A DNA stretch of 6,328 nucleotides from CALBTQ01 sp036743315. Lineage in GTDB: Bacteria; Lernaellota; Lernaellaia; Lernaellales; Lernaellaceae. Below, piece by piece: positions 1 to 4,920 of the stretch; the stretch's first letter is position 1; every line of letters begins with the position of its first letter. A program made the position numbers and the translations under genes. The stretch is taken from assembly GCA_036743315.1 (NCBI GenBank), contig DAINPV010000241.1, forward strand, positions 1-6,328, written 5' to 3'. The notes under the pieces were generated by a model. The model searched no databases. It saw only the letters and a program-made list of their open reading frames with translations, and was not told the origin of the DNA.

Positions 1-97
1 ACCGCTATCGCGTGCTGCTGCCCCTAACCGCCGAAGGCCGGTTTGAGCGCCAGACGCAACGCTTCGGCGGTTAGGGGCAGCAGCACGCGATAGCGGT
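1..97. repeat. Fold-back inverted repeat, 36-bp perfect arms
   Basis: Bases 1-36 are the exact reverse complement of bases 62-97, separated by a 25-base loop (37-61). The left arm begins on the first base of the window, so the true arm may be longer. Both arms carry the same coding text (YRVLLPLTAE) on opposite strands, so a piece of a protein gene has been copied back on itself. A natural intrinsic terminator would not duplicate coding sequence this way and would carry a T-tract, which is absent. The pattern is typical of fold-back chimeras at contig ends, though a genuine inverted duplication cannot be excluded. Confidence 0.9.
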
Positions 98-278
98 ATG
101 GCGCTTCCGCTTGACCGGCGAGAATTTGGTTATGCATCGTCGCGCGGCTTTTCAGATTGATTTTCTCCACCTGGTGGTAATATTGCTGCGCGAGGATCGC
201 CGCGACGGAAAAAAGCAGCACGAAGGCGAACAGACGCAGGCGATCGGTATGACTTGTCGGACGCTCCGCAGCGGACAT
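24..278 (-). CDS. N-terminal fragment of a membrane protein, cut by the fold-back
   Basis: The readable product is 84 residues. It starts at the ATG at 278, preceded by a weak GGGA Shine-Dalgarno about 7 bases upstream. Residues about 14-31 (LRLFAFVLLFSVAAILAQ) form one clear transmembrane segment after a short polar N-terminus with Arg residues, so the N-terminus is probably cytoplasmic. Further on is the stretch PYRYRVLLPLTAEAL; from memory, similar Tyr-Arg-Val-Leu-Pro stretches follow the first helix in multi-spanning bacterial membrane proteins of unknown role. The stop at 24-26 lies inside the left arm of the fold-back, so the last residues and the stop are probably not real. The intact gene should continue with more membrane helices. 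No function can be assigned. The gene is divergent from the secreted propeller gene. Confidence 0.6.
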   Translation of the reverse strand: MSAAERPTSHTDRLRLFAFVLLFSVAAILAQQYYHQVEKINLKSRATMHNQILAGQAEAPYRYRVLLPLTAEALRLALKPAFGG

Positions 279-311
279 ATAGTATCCCGTCGAATAAGTG
301 GCTGTGCGCGC

Positions 312-320
312 ATTGTATCA
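312..320 (-). promoter_or_regulatory. Possible extended -10 promoter for the minus-strand membrane gene
   Basis: Read on the minus strand, this is TGATACAAT: a TGn extension plus TACAAT, matching five of six bases of the sigma-70 -10 consensus. The hexamer 17 bases upstream (CTGGCG) is a poor -35, as is common for extended -10 promoters. Transcription would start near 305, leaving a leader of roughly 27 bases before the ATG at 278. This is pattern reading only. Confidence 0.4.
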
Positions 321-334
321 GGTTGACGCCGCGC

Positions 335-366
335 CGCCAGGGATATTTCTTCCTCTTGCCCTGGCG
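335..366. other. 8-bp inverted repeat in the divergent intergenic region
   Basis: CGCCAGGG (335-342) is the reverse complement of CCCTGGCG (359-366), with a 16-base AT-leaning loop. No T-tract follows on either strand, so a terminator is unlikely. It lies between the two divergent genes, just upstream of the candidate minus-strand -10, so it could be an operator or a leader hairpin of the plus-strand mRNA. Function is unproven. Confidence 0.35.
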
Positions 367-454
367 AATTCTTTTGCATTACACTTGGCCCTTGCTTGCG
401 AGAGGGAAAGCAGGCCATTGAACGATTACAAACCCATCTGGTGAAAGGATAGCG

Positions 455-2137
455 ATGATGAAACGTGCGATGCTCCTTTTCAGCGTGGCGCTGATCCTCG
501 GCCTCGCCGGATTTGCCGCGGCCGATTACGGCTCCTGGACGCTGTTGTCCTCGGACCACAGCAACAACAACACCTATATCGCGATCGATGCGCCCAATTA
601 TGACGACGTCTACGGCGTCGGCATCTGGACCGACAACATTTCGACCTTCAAGTTCATCTGGGCCAGCCACGACGGCGGCGTGCACATGGTCGACAAGTAC
701 AAGTTCGTGATGAGCACCGATCCGGGCAAAATGTGCGACATGTTGCACATCTCCGACGCCCGCGTGGACGTGGCCGCGTTGAGCGCCGACGAAGCCTTCT
801 TCGCCGGTTCGGCCGTCAGCCAGGAGTGCATCGACGGTTACGGTCCGGAAATCGGCCAGCAGATGCTGTGCATGATCGCCTGCGCGATGACCATCGGCCC
901 ATCGATCTGGTACACCGACGACGGTGCGGAAACCTTCCAGGAATTGACCTTGCCGGCCAATCCGGGCGGCTCGGTGCAGTCGCTTTCGATGATCGACAGC
1001 CAGACCGGTTATGCCGGCGGTCTGGGCGGCTACCTGATCAAGACGACCGACGGCGGCCAGAACTGGACCAAGATCGAAACGCTGCCCGCGGGCGCCGACT
1101 ACATCAACCGCATTTTCTTCCTCGACGAGGACACCGGCTGGGTGAGCGTCGGCGAGTGGGACGATACGGCTAAGGGTACGAACGAAGAATGGCTGCGCGG
1201 CAGCATCATCAACGAGCACTTCCACCAGGTGCTGCTGAGTTCCGACCCGGAATACCGTCACGATTACTGGGCGAGCCTGCCCAAAGACAAAGCGCCCAAG
1301 ATGTTCAACGGCATGGTGCTGTTCACCGACGACGGCGGCGCGACCTGGACCACGCAGATGCAGGACGCGACCAAGGGCTTCGACTTCGTCTCCTTCGTGG
1401 ATAAAAACAACGGCTGGCTGATCGGCGACGACGCCAACTACATGTACCTGTATCGCACCACCGACGGCGGCGAGCACTGGATCGAATCCTCCGACCTGCT
1501 GCCGGCGAACATTACCGGTTTCGCGCAGGGCTGGTATCCGGTCGGCGTGAACTTCGTCAATCCGAACTTCGGCATCATGTACGGCGTGGGCGGCAAGCTG
1601 ATCGCCTACGGCCCGGCGATTCTGTATTCGGAAGACGGCGGCGACTCCTGGACGGTGGACGAATCGGTCGTCGATTTCGTGGCCGGCCAAATGGACCTCG
1701 CGTGGGTCGATAAGCGCGTGGCGTTCTCCGCCGGCGTGTCGTTGAACCTCATGAAATATGAAGGCACCAACGAGCCGCCGACCGCCGACGCGGGCGAAGA
1801 TCTGGTGGTGGCCGTGGACGAAGCGGCGAACCTCGACGGCTCGGGCAGCTCGGATCCCGACGGCGACGGCCTGTTCTACAATTGGGTGCAGACCAGCGGC
1901 GTGACCATCGCGCTGGACGACGAGACCGCCGAAAAACCGTCCTTCACCGCGACCGAAGAAGGCGTGGCCATCTTCACGCTGACCGTCAGCGACGGCATGG
2001 AAGAGGACACCGACGAAGTGCAGATCACCGTGGGCGCCGGCGCCGACGACGATGACGACGACGATGACGACGATGACGATGACGGCGACGATGATGATGA
2101 CGACGACGACAACGACGACGACGGCTGCGGCTGCTAA
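455..2137 (+). CDS. Secreted Asp-box beta-propeller protein with PKD-like domain and poly-Asp/GCGC tail
   Basis: The product is 560 residues. Residues 1-23 form a typical signal peptide (MMKR, hydrophobic core, AAA before D24), so it is exported. Residues about 30-435 are a BNR/Asp-box propeller related in style to sialidase and Ycf48-like folds. Boxes of the S/T-x-D-x-G-x-x-W type lie near 71 and 154 (degenerate) and at 197-204 (TTDGGQNW), 291-298, 335-342 and 392-399. Residues about 440-527 form a PKD-like Ig domain (PPTADAG, DGSGSSDPDGDG, NWVQTSG, FTLTVSDG). Residues 531-556 are nearly all Asp, and the last four are GCGC. The Asp codons mix GAC and GAT, so the tract is not a pure triplet expansion. 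The likely role is a cell-surface or extracellular binding or structural protein; no catalytic residues are recognisable. AAAGGA at 444-449 serves either the ATG at 455 or the one at 458. The gene is monocistronic, with a terminator downstream. Confidence 0.9.
   Translation: MMKRAMLLFSVALILGLAGFAAADYGSWTLLSSDHSNNNTYIAIDAPNYDDVYGVGIWTDNISTFKFIWASHDGGVHMVDKYKFVMSTDPGKMCDMLHISDARVDVAALSADEAFFAGSAVSQECIDGYGPEIGQQMLCMIACAMTIGPSIWYTDDGAETFQELTLPANPGGSVQSLSMIDSQTGYAGGLGGYLIKTTDGGQNWTKIETLPAGADYINRIFFLDEDTGWVSVGEWDDTAKGTNEEWLRGSIINEHFHQVLLSSDPEYRHDYWASLPKDKAPKMFNGMVLFTDDGGATWTTQMQDATKGFDFVSFVDKNNGWLIGDDANYMYLYRTTDGGEHWIESSDLLPANITGFAQGWYPVGVNFVNPNFGIMYGVGGKLIAYGPAILYSEDGGDSWTVDESVVDFVAGQMDLAWVDKRVAFSAGVSLNLMKYEGTNEPPTADAGEDLVVAVDEAANLDGSGSSDPDGDGLFYNWVQTSGVTIALDDETAEKPSFTATEEGVAIFTLTVSDGMEEDTDEVQITVGAGADDDDDDDDDDDDDGDDDDDDDDNDDDGCGC
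2041..2122 (+). repeat. Low-complexity GAC/GAT tract coding poly-aspartate
   Basis: About 26 consecutive codons are GAC or GAT, interrupted only by one Gly and one Asn codon. The tract forms an acidic linker between the PKD-like domain and the terminal GCGC of the secreted protein. Its triplet nature also opens long meaningless frames on the other strand (poly-Val/Ile and poly-Ser readings). Such tracts are prone to length change and to assembly error. Confidence 0.9.
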
Positions 2138-2158
2138 AGACGATTGAGCGCAGCGAAA

Positions 2159-2175
2159 TCCCGCCACCGGCGGGA
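2159..2175 (+). other. Compact hairpin after the secreted-protein stop codon
   Basis: TCCCGCC (2159-2165) pairs perfectly with GGCGGGA (2169-2175) across a 3-base ACC loop. No T-run follows, so it is not itself an intrinsic terminator. It lies 38 bases before the real terminator, directly before the second DDGCGC-coding motif. It could stabilise the 3' end of the mRNA. Confidence 0.45.
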
Positions 2176-2194
2176 CGACGGCTGCGGGTGCTGA
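2174..2194 (+). pseudogene. Second, in-frame copy of the DDGCGC-stop tail coding sequence
   Basis: This stretch reads Asp-Asp-Gly-Cys-Gly-Cys-stop (TGA), in the same frame as the preceding gene and exactly 57 bases after the first copy at 2117-2137. The match runs through 14 identical bases, one mismatch (a Gly wobble, GGC versus GGG) and four more identical bases. The 12 codons between the first stop and this copy read RRLSAAKSRHRR, which is strongly basic, unlike the acidic tail. It has no start of its own. It is either a remnant of duplication or recombination between paralogous tails, or a C-terminal extension reached only by readthrough of the TAA at 2135-2137. The sequence identity is certain; the meaning is inferred. 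Confidence 0.5.
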
Positions 2195-2212
2195 TAGAAT
2201 TTTGCTTTCAAC

Positions 2213-2243
2213 AAGGCCGGGGCGTTTGCTCCGGCCTTTTTTT
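2213..2243 (+). terminator. Rho-independent terminator
   Basis: AAGGCCGG (2213-2220) pairs perfectly with CCGGCCTT (2231-2238) across a 10-base loop, and a run of seven T closes the element (2237-2243). This is a textbook intrinsic terminator for the secreted propeller gene. It isolates that gene from the repeat cluster and tRNA downstream. Confidence 0.9.
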
Positions 2244-2251
2244 ATTACCTT

Positions 2252-2348
2252 GGTGGCACTGATACGCCGAACGCAGTGAGGCTTATCAGTGTATGGTTAA
2301 AACACTGATAAACGCGCTCGCCTTGCTCGCTCGTGTATCAGTGCCACC
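2252..2348. repeat. Inverted pair of hairpin units A and B (REP/BIME-like)
   Basis: The outer ends are a perfect 14-bp inverted repeat, GGTGGCACTGATAC (2252-2265) and GTATCAGTGCCACC (2335-2348). The inner ends are a perfect 10-bp inverted repeat, TTATCAGTGT (2283-2292) and ACACTGATAA (2302-2311), with a 9-base spacer. Each half (A 2252-2292, B 2302-2348) also folds on its own through CACTGATA/TATCAGTG, so the block can form two small hairpins or one large cruciform. The unit loops differ in sequence (CGAACGCAGTGAG against CGCTCGCCTTGCTCG). It encodes nothing and follows a terminator, a normal setting for REP-type palindromes. Confidence 0.75.
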
Positions 2349-2364
2349 GAAAAATGATTCGACG

Positions 2365-2461
2365 GGAGGCACTGTTTTGTTAGCGAATCAGATGAGCGAG
2401 CATAACAGTGGAGAACGAAAACACTGATCCACCTCGCTGCGTTCGGTGAATCAATGCCGCC
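2365..2461. repeat. Second inverted pair of hairpin units C and D (REP/BIME-like)
   Basis: Unit C (2365-2410) begins GGAGGCACTGTT and ends AACAGTG, giving the stem CACTGTT/AACAGTG. Unit D (2421-2461) begins ACACTGATCC and ends ATCAATGCCGCC; its stem CACTGATCCACC/GGTGAATCAATG pairs at 10 of 12 positions. By my ungapped alignment, D matches the reverse complement of unit A at 33 of 41 positions, including a shared CTGCGTTCGG core. The C-D junction keeps facing CAGTG...CACTG ends about ten bases apart, as in pair A-B. The pair therefore looks like a diverged copy of the first, 16 bases away. Confidence 0.65.
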
Positions 2462-2512
2462 CTCCTTCCATTTTTGGTGACAAAATGAGACGGTTGGAAT
2501 GACGTTACCCCC

Positions 2513-2542
2513 TTGTCGGTCCGCGAGGGTTCGTGTTACTTT
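2513..2542 (+). promoter_or_regulatory. Possible promoter of the tRNA-Pro / prmC / murA unit
   Basis: TTGTCG (2513-2518) matches four of six -35 positions. After 18 bases comes TACTTT (2537-2542), preceded by TG at 2534-2535, giving an extended -10. The stretch after the -10 is GC-rich (CCGGCGCG), as in many stable-RNA promoters under stringent control. Initiation near 2549 would leave only a few leader bases before the tRNA at 2556. Read by eye. Confidence 0.4.
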
Positions 2543-2555
2543 CCGGCGCGTTTTT

Positions 2556-2629
2556 CGGGGCGTGGCGCAGTCCGGTAGCGCACCTGCCTTGGGCGCAGGG
2601 GGTCGCCGGTTCAAATCCGGCCGCCCCGA
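2556..2629 (+). tRNA. tRNA-Pro (anticodon UGG)
   Basis: The full cloverleaf can be drawn. The acceptor stem is CGGGGCG (2556-2562) with CGCCCCG (2622-2628). The D stem is GCGC/GCGC around loop AGTCCGGTA. The anticodon stem is CCTGC/GCAGG around the seven-base loop CTTGGGC, which puts UGG (2590-2592) at positions 34-36 with U33 before it and G37 after it. A five-base variable loop follows, then T stem GCCGG/CCGGC with loop TTCAAAT. The discriminator is A2629. CCA is not encoded and must be added by nucleotidyltransferase. No terminator follows; the coding start of prmC is 27 bases downstream, so the 3' end is probably released from a longer transcript. Confidence 0.96.
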
Positions 2630-2645
2630 ATTACTTTGAGCGAAC

Positions 2646-2650
2646 GAAGG
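2646..2650 (+). promoter_or_regulatory. Ribosome binding site that fixes the prmC start
   Basis: GAAGG lies 6 bases before the ATG at 2657. An in-frame TTG at 2636 would add seven residues (reading MSERRRP), but it would lie only 7 bases after the tRNA and have no Shine-Dalgarno outside the tRNA sequence. ATG 2657 is therefore preferred. Confidence 0.6.
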
Positions 2651-2656
2651 CGACCG

Positions 2657-3517
2657 ATGGCCGAAACCTGGACGGTATTGCGTTTGTTGACGTGGTGCCG
2701 CGAGTATTTTACCGCCAAGGGAATCGACACCCCGCGTCTGGATGCGGAAGTGCTGCTGGCCCATGTGCTGGGTGTGGACCGGCTCGGCCTCTACCTGCGC
2801 TACGACCAGCCGCTGACGCCCGCCGAACTCGAACGTTTCCGCGAAATCGTCAAACAACGCGGACAACGCGTGCCGGTGGCGCATTTGGTGGGAACCAAGG
2901 AATTCTTCGGCTTGTCGTACCGGACGGACAAACGCGCCTTGGTGCCGCGGCCGGAGACGGAATTGCTGGTCGAAACCGTGCTGGCCGAATTGCCCGCCGA
3001 CGAACCGTTGTGCGTGGCCGAGGTCGGCGTGGGCAGCGGTTGCGTCGTCGTTTCGTTGCTGGTCAAACGACCGGTCTGGACGGCGGTGGGCACGGACATC
3101 AGCGACGAGGCGCTGAACCTGACGGCGGAAAACGCGCACGAGTTGCAGGTCGCGCCGCGCTTGGAATTGCTGGCGGGCGACTGCCTGGCGGGCGTGACGG
3201 GGCCGGTGGCGGCGGTGGTGTCCAACCCGCCGTACATCCCGTGCGACGAATGCGCGGCGACGATGCCCGAAGTGGCGCAGTACGATCCGCGCGCGGCGCT
3301 CGACGGCGGCGCGGACGGGTTGGACGTCATCCGGCGGTTGATCGACCAGGCGCCCGGCGTGCTTGACCGCGGCGGCTTGCTTGCGCTGGAATGCGGTGCG
3401 GGGCAAGCTCCGGCGATCCTGGCCCTGTTGGCCGAGGATGGACGATATCGACCGGGCGCGGCCCGGTGCGATCTGGCCGGCATCCAGCGCGTGGTGACGG
3501 CCCGGATAAAGGAGTGA
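2657..3517 (+). CDS. prmC: Peptide chain release factor N5-glutamine methyltransferase PrmC (HemK)
   Basis: This 286-residue cytoplasmic enzyme uses S-adenosylmethionine to methylate the glutamine of the GGQ motif in release factors RF1 and RF2, raising termination efficiency. Residues 1-75 are the helical N-terminal substrate-binding domain. Then come the family signature LVPRPETELLVE (96-107), the SAM-binding motif I EVGVGSG (122-128), the TDIS acidic strand end (146-149) and the catalytic SNPPY (189-193, Asn190 contacting the target Gln amide). The C-terminal YDPRAALDGGADGLDVIRRL (209-228) is also typical. Length is normal for the family. The stop lies 3 bases before murA, whose Shine-Dalgarno overlaps the end of this gene, so the two are co-transcribed and probably translationally coupled. 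The usual upstream partner prfA is absent; tRNA-Pro stands there instead. Confidence 0.96.
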   Translation: MAETWTVLRLLTWCREYFTAKGIDTPRLDAEVLLAHVLGVDRLGLYLRYDQPLTPAELERFREIVKQRGQRVPVAHLVGTKEFFGLSYRTDKRALVPRPETELLVETVLAELPADEPLCVAEVGVGSGCVVVSLLVKRPVWTAVGTDISDEALNLTAENAHELQVAPRLELLAGDCLAGVTGPVAAVVSNPPYIPCDECAATMPEVAQYDPRAALDGGADGLDVIRRLIDQAPGVLDRGGLLALECGAGQAPAILALLAEDGRYRPGAARCDLAGIQRVVTARIKE

Positions 3518-3520
3518 TCG

Positions 3521-4786
3521 ATGGAAAAAATGGTCATCACCGGCGGCGAACGGCTGTTGGGCGAAGCGCGGGTCGGCGGCAGCAAGAACGCGGCGTTGCC
3601 GATGCTGTGCGCGACGATCCTCGCCCAGGAACCGTGCACGCTGCGCGGCGTGCCCGCACTGCGCGACATCCGCACCACCCGGCGGCTGCTGGAAGGCGTG
3701 GGCGTGAATATGAACGCCGACGACGGCGATATCGTCATCGATCCGAAAAATCTCGGCGGCCACGAAGCGCCCTACGAGATCGTCAAGACGATGCGCGCGG
3801 GGGTGCTGGTGCTCGGGCCGCTGCTGGCGCGGCTGGGGCGGGCACGGGTGTCGCTGCCCGGCGGTTGTGCGATCGGCGCGCGGCCGATCGACCAGCATCT
3901 TAAGGGATTGGAAAAACTCGGCGCACGCATCCGCCTCGACCATGGTTACGTCGAGGCCGACGCGCCCAACGGACTGCACGGCACGGAAATCAGCTTCGAC
4001 ATGGCGACCGTCGGCGGCACGGAAAATCTGATGATGGCCGCGGCGCTGGCCGAGGGCGAAACCGTGCTGCGCAATTGTGCGCGCGAACCGGAAATCGTCG
4101 CGCTGGCCGAGTGGTTGCGCGGCATGGGCGCGCGCATCGAGGGCGACGGCGACGACGTGATTACCGTGCGCGGCGTCAAGGCACTGGGCGGGGTCGATCA
4201 GCCGTTGATTCCCGACCGCATCGAAACCGGCACGCTGATGGTCGCGGTGGGCATCACGCAGGGCAACGTGTTGCTGCACAACGTGCGGCTGGATCTGCTC
4301 ACGACCGTCGTCGACAAGCTGCGGCAAGCCGACCTGACCATCGAGCCCGAAAACGGCGGCGTGCGCGTGGTCGGTCCGCATCGCGTGCGCGCGGTGGACG
4401 TCAAAACGCGCCCGTACCCGGGGTTCCCCACCGATATGCAGGCGCAAATCATGGCGCTCATGTGCGTCGCCGACGGGCTGAGCGTGATTTCGGAAAGCAT
4501 CTTCGAAAACCGCTTCATGCACGTGCTGGAACTGCAGCGCATGGGCGCGTCGATCAAGATCGAAGGCCGCTCGGCGATGGTGCGCGGCACGCCGTTTTTG
4601 TCCGGCGCGCCGGTGATGGCCACCGACCTGCGCGCGTCGGCGAGCCTCGTGCTGGCCGCGCTGGCCGCCGAGGGCACGACCGAGGTGCTGCGCATTTATC
4701 ACCTCGACCGCGGCTATGAGCGCCTGGACGACAAACTCGCCGCGCTCGGGGCGAAGGTCGCCCGCGCGAAGCAGGATATTTTATAA
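3521..4786 (+). CDS. murA: UDP-N-acetylglucosamine 1-carboxyvinyltransferase MurA
   Basis: MurA transfers enolpyruvate from phosphoenolpyruvate to UDP-GlcNAc in the cytoplasm, the first committed step of peptidoglycan synthesis. The 421-residue product is near the family length (E. coli 419) and has the two-domain inside-out barrel layout. Key residues keep E. coli-like positions: Lys22/Asn23 in GGSKNAALP, Arg92, the catalytic loop PGGCAIGARPID with Cys116 and Arg121, Asp305 in GFPTDMQAQ, and Arg397 in HLDRGYERLDDKL. Because the loop carries Cys rather than Asp, the enzyme should be sensitive to fosfomycin (inference). AAAGGAG (3508-3514) lies 6 bases before the ATG at 3521 and overlaps the end of prmC. 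No terminator is visible after the stop. Confidence 0.97.
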   Translation: MEKMVITGGERLLGEARVGGSKNAALPMLCATILAQEPCTLRGVPALRDIRTTRRLLEGVGVNMNADDGDIVIDPKNLGGHEAPYEIVKTMRAGVLVLGPLLARLGRARVSLPGGCAIGARPIDQHLKGLEKLGARIRLDHGYVEADAPNGLHGTEISFDMATVGGTENLMMAAALAEGETVLRNCAREPEIVALAEWLRGMGARIEGDGDDVITVRGVKALGGVDQPLIPDRIETGTLMVAVGITQGNVLLHNVRLDLLTTVVDKLRQADLTIEPENGGVRVVGPHRVRAVDVKTRPYPGFPTDMQAQIMALMCVADGLSVISESIFENRFMHVLELQRMGASIKIEGRSAMVRGTPFLSGAPVMATDLRASASLVLAALAAEGTTEVLRIYHLDRGYERLDDKLAALGAKVARAKQDIL

Positions 4787-4796
4787 CCGTTCGCTA

Positions 4797-4825
4797 TTGC
4801 CGCCTTTCCGCCGATCTGCTAGAAA
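4797..4825 (+). promoter_or_regulatory. Possible promoter for the DUF6765-like gene
   Basis: TTGCCG (4797-4802) and TAGAAA (4820-4825) are separated by 17 bases, and the -10 carries an upstream TGC extension (4817-4819). Initiation near 4832 would give a leader of about 90 bases. The rest of the 134-base gap after murA shows no convincing terminator or hairpin, so readthrough from murA is also possible. Confidence 0.4.
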
Positions 4826-4920
4826 TCGATCGAGATTCCCCGCCGCCACAGCGACCGTTCACGATAGGAAAAGATCCAGTGCGGGAGTTTATCGGTCGAC
4901 CAATAAATAGGGAGTAAATT

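Noticed and set aside
385..399. Possible sigma-54 (-24/-12) promoter, TTGGCCCTTGCTTGC.
   Set aside because: The GG (387-388) and GC (398-399) start 11 bases apart and the rule needs 12; the next GC is farther off. The match is not good enough.
152..2167. Long minus-strand open frame opposite the secreted propeller gene, with poly-Val/Ile near its start.
   Set aside because: It is the antisense reading of the GAC/GAT tract and a GC-rich gene, with a His/Arg/Val-biased composition and no recognisable domain. The plus-strand frame has a signal peptide, Asp-boxes and a Shine-Dalgarno.
2252..2348. Small insertion sequence or MITE with terminal inverted repeats.
   Set aside because: No flanking target-site duplication is visible at either end (TACCTT before, GAAAAA after) and the internal hairpin symmetry fits REP-type pairs better. 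A MITE cannot be fully excluded.
2252..2461. CRISPR array.
   Set aside because: The units alternate in orientation, differ in length and sequence and have no regular unique spacers; they are hairpin repeats.
2533..3366. Plus-strand open frame that begins before the tRNA and overlaps prmC.
   Set aside because: It translates the tRNA gene itself and then a shifted frame of prmC rich in Arg/Gly/Ala, with no family resemblance.
3854..3880. Fosfomycin-resistant MurA variant.
   Set aside because: The active-site loop keeps Cys116 in PGGCAIGARP; the Cys-to-Asp change that gives natural resistance is absent.
2297..4702. 801-codon minus-strand open frame opposite prmC and murA.
   Set aside because: It runs antisense through a tRNA and two clearly conserved genes, and its Arg/His/Gln-rich composition is typical of the shadow frame of high-GC genes.
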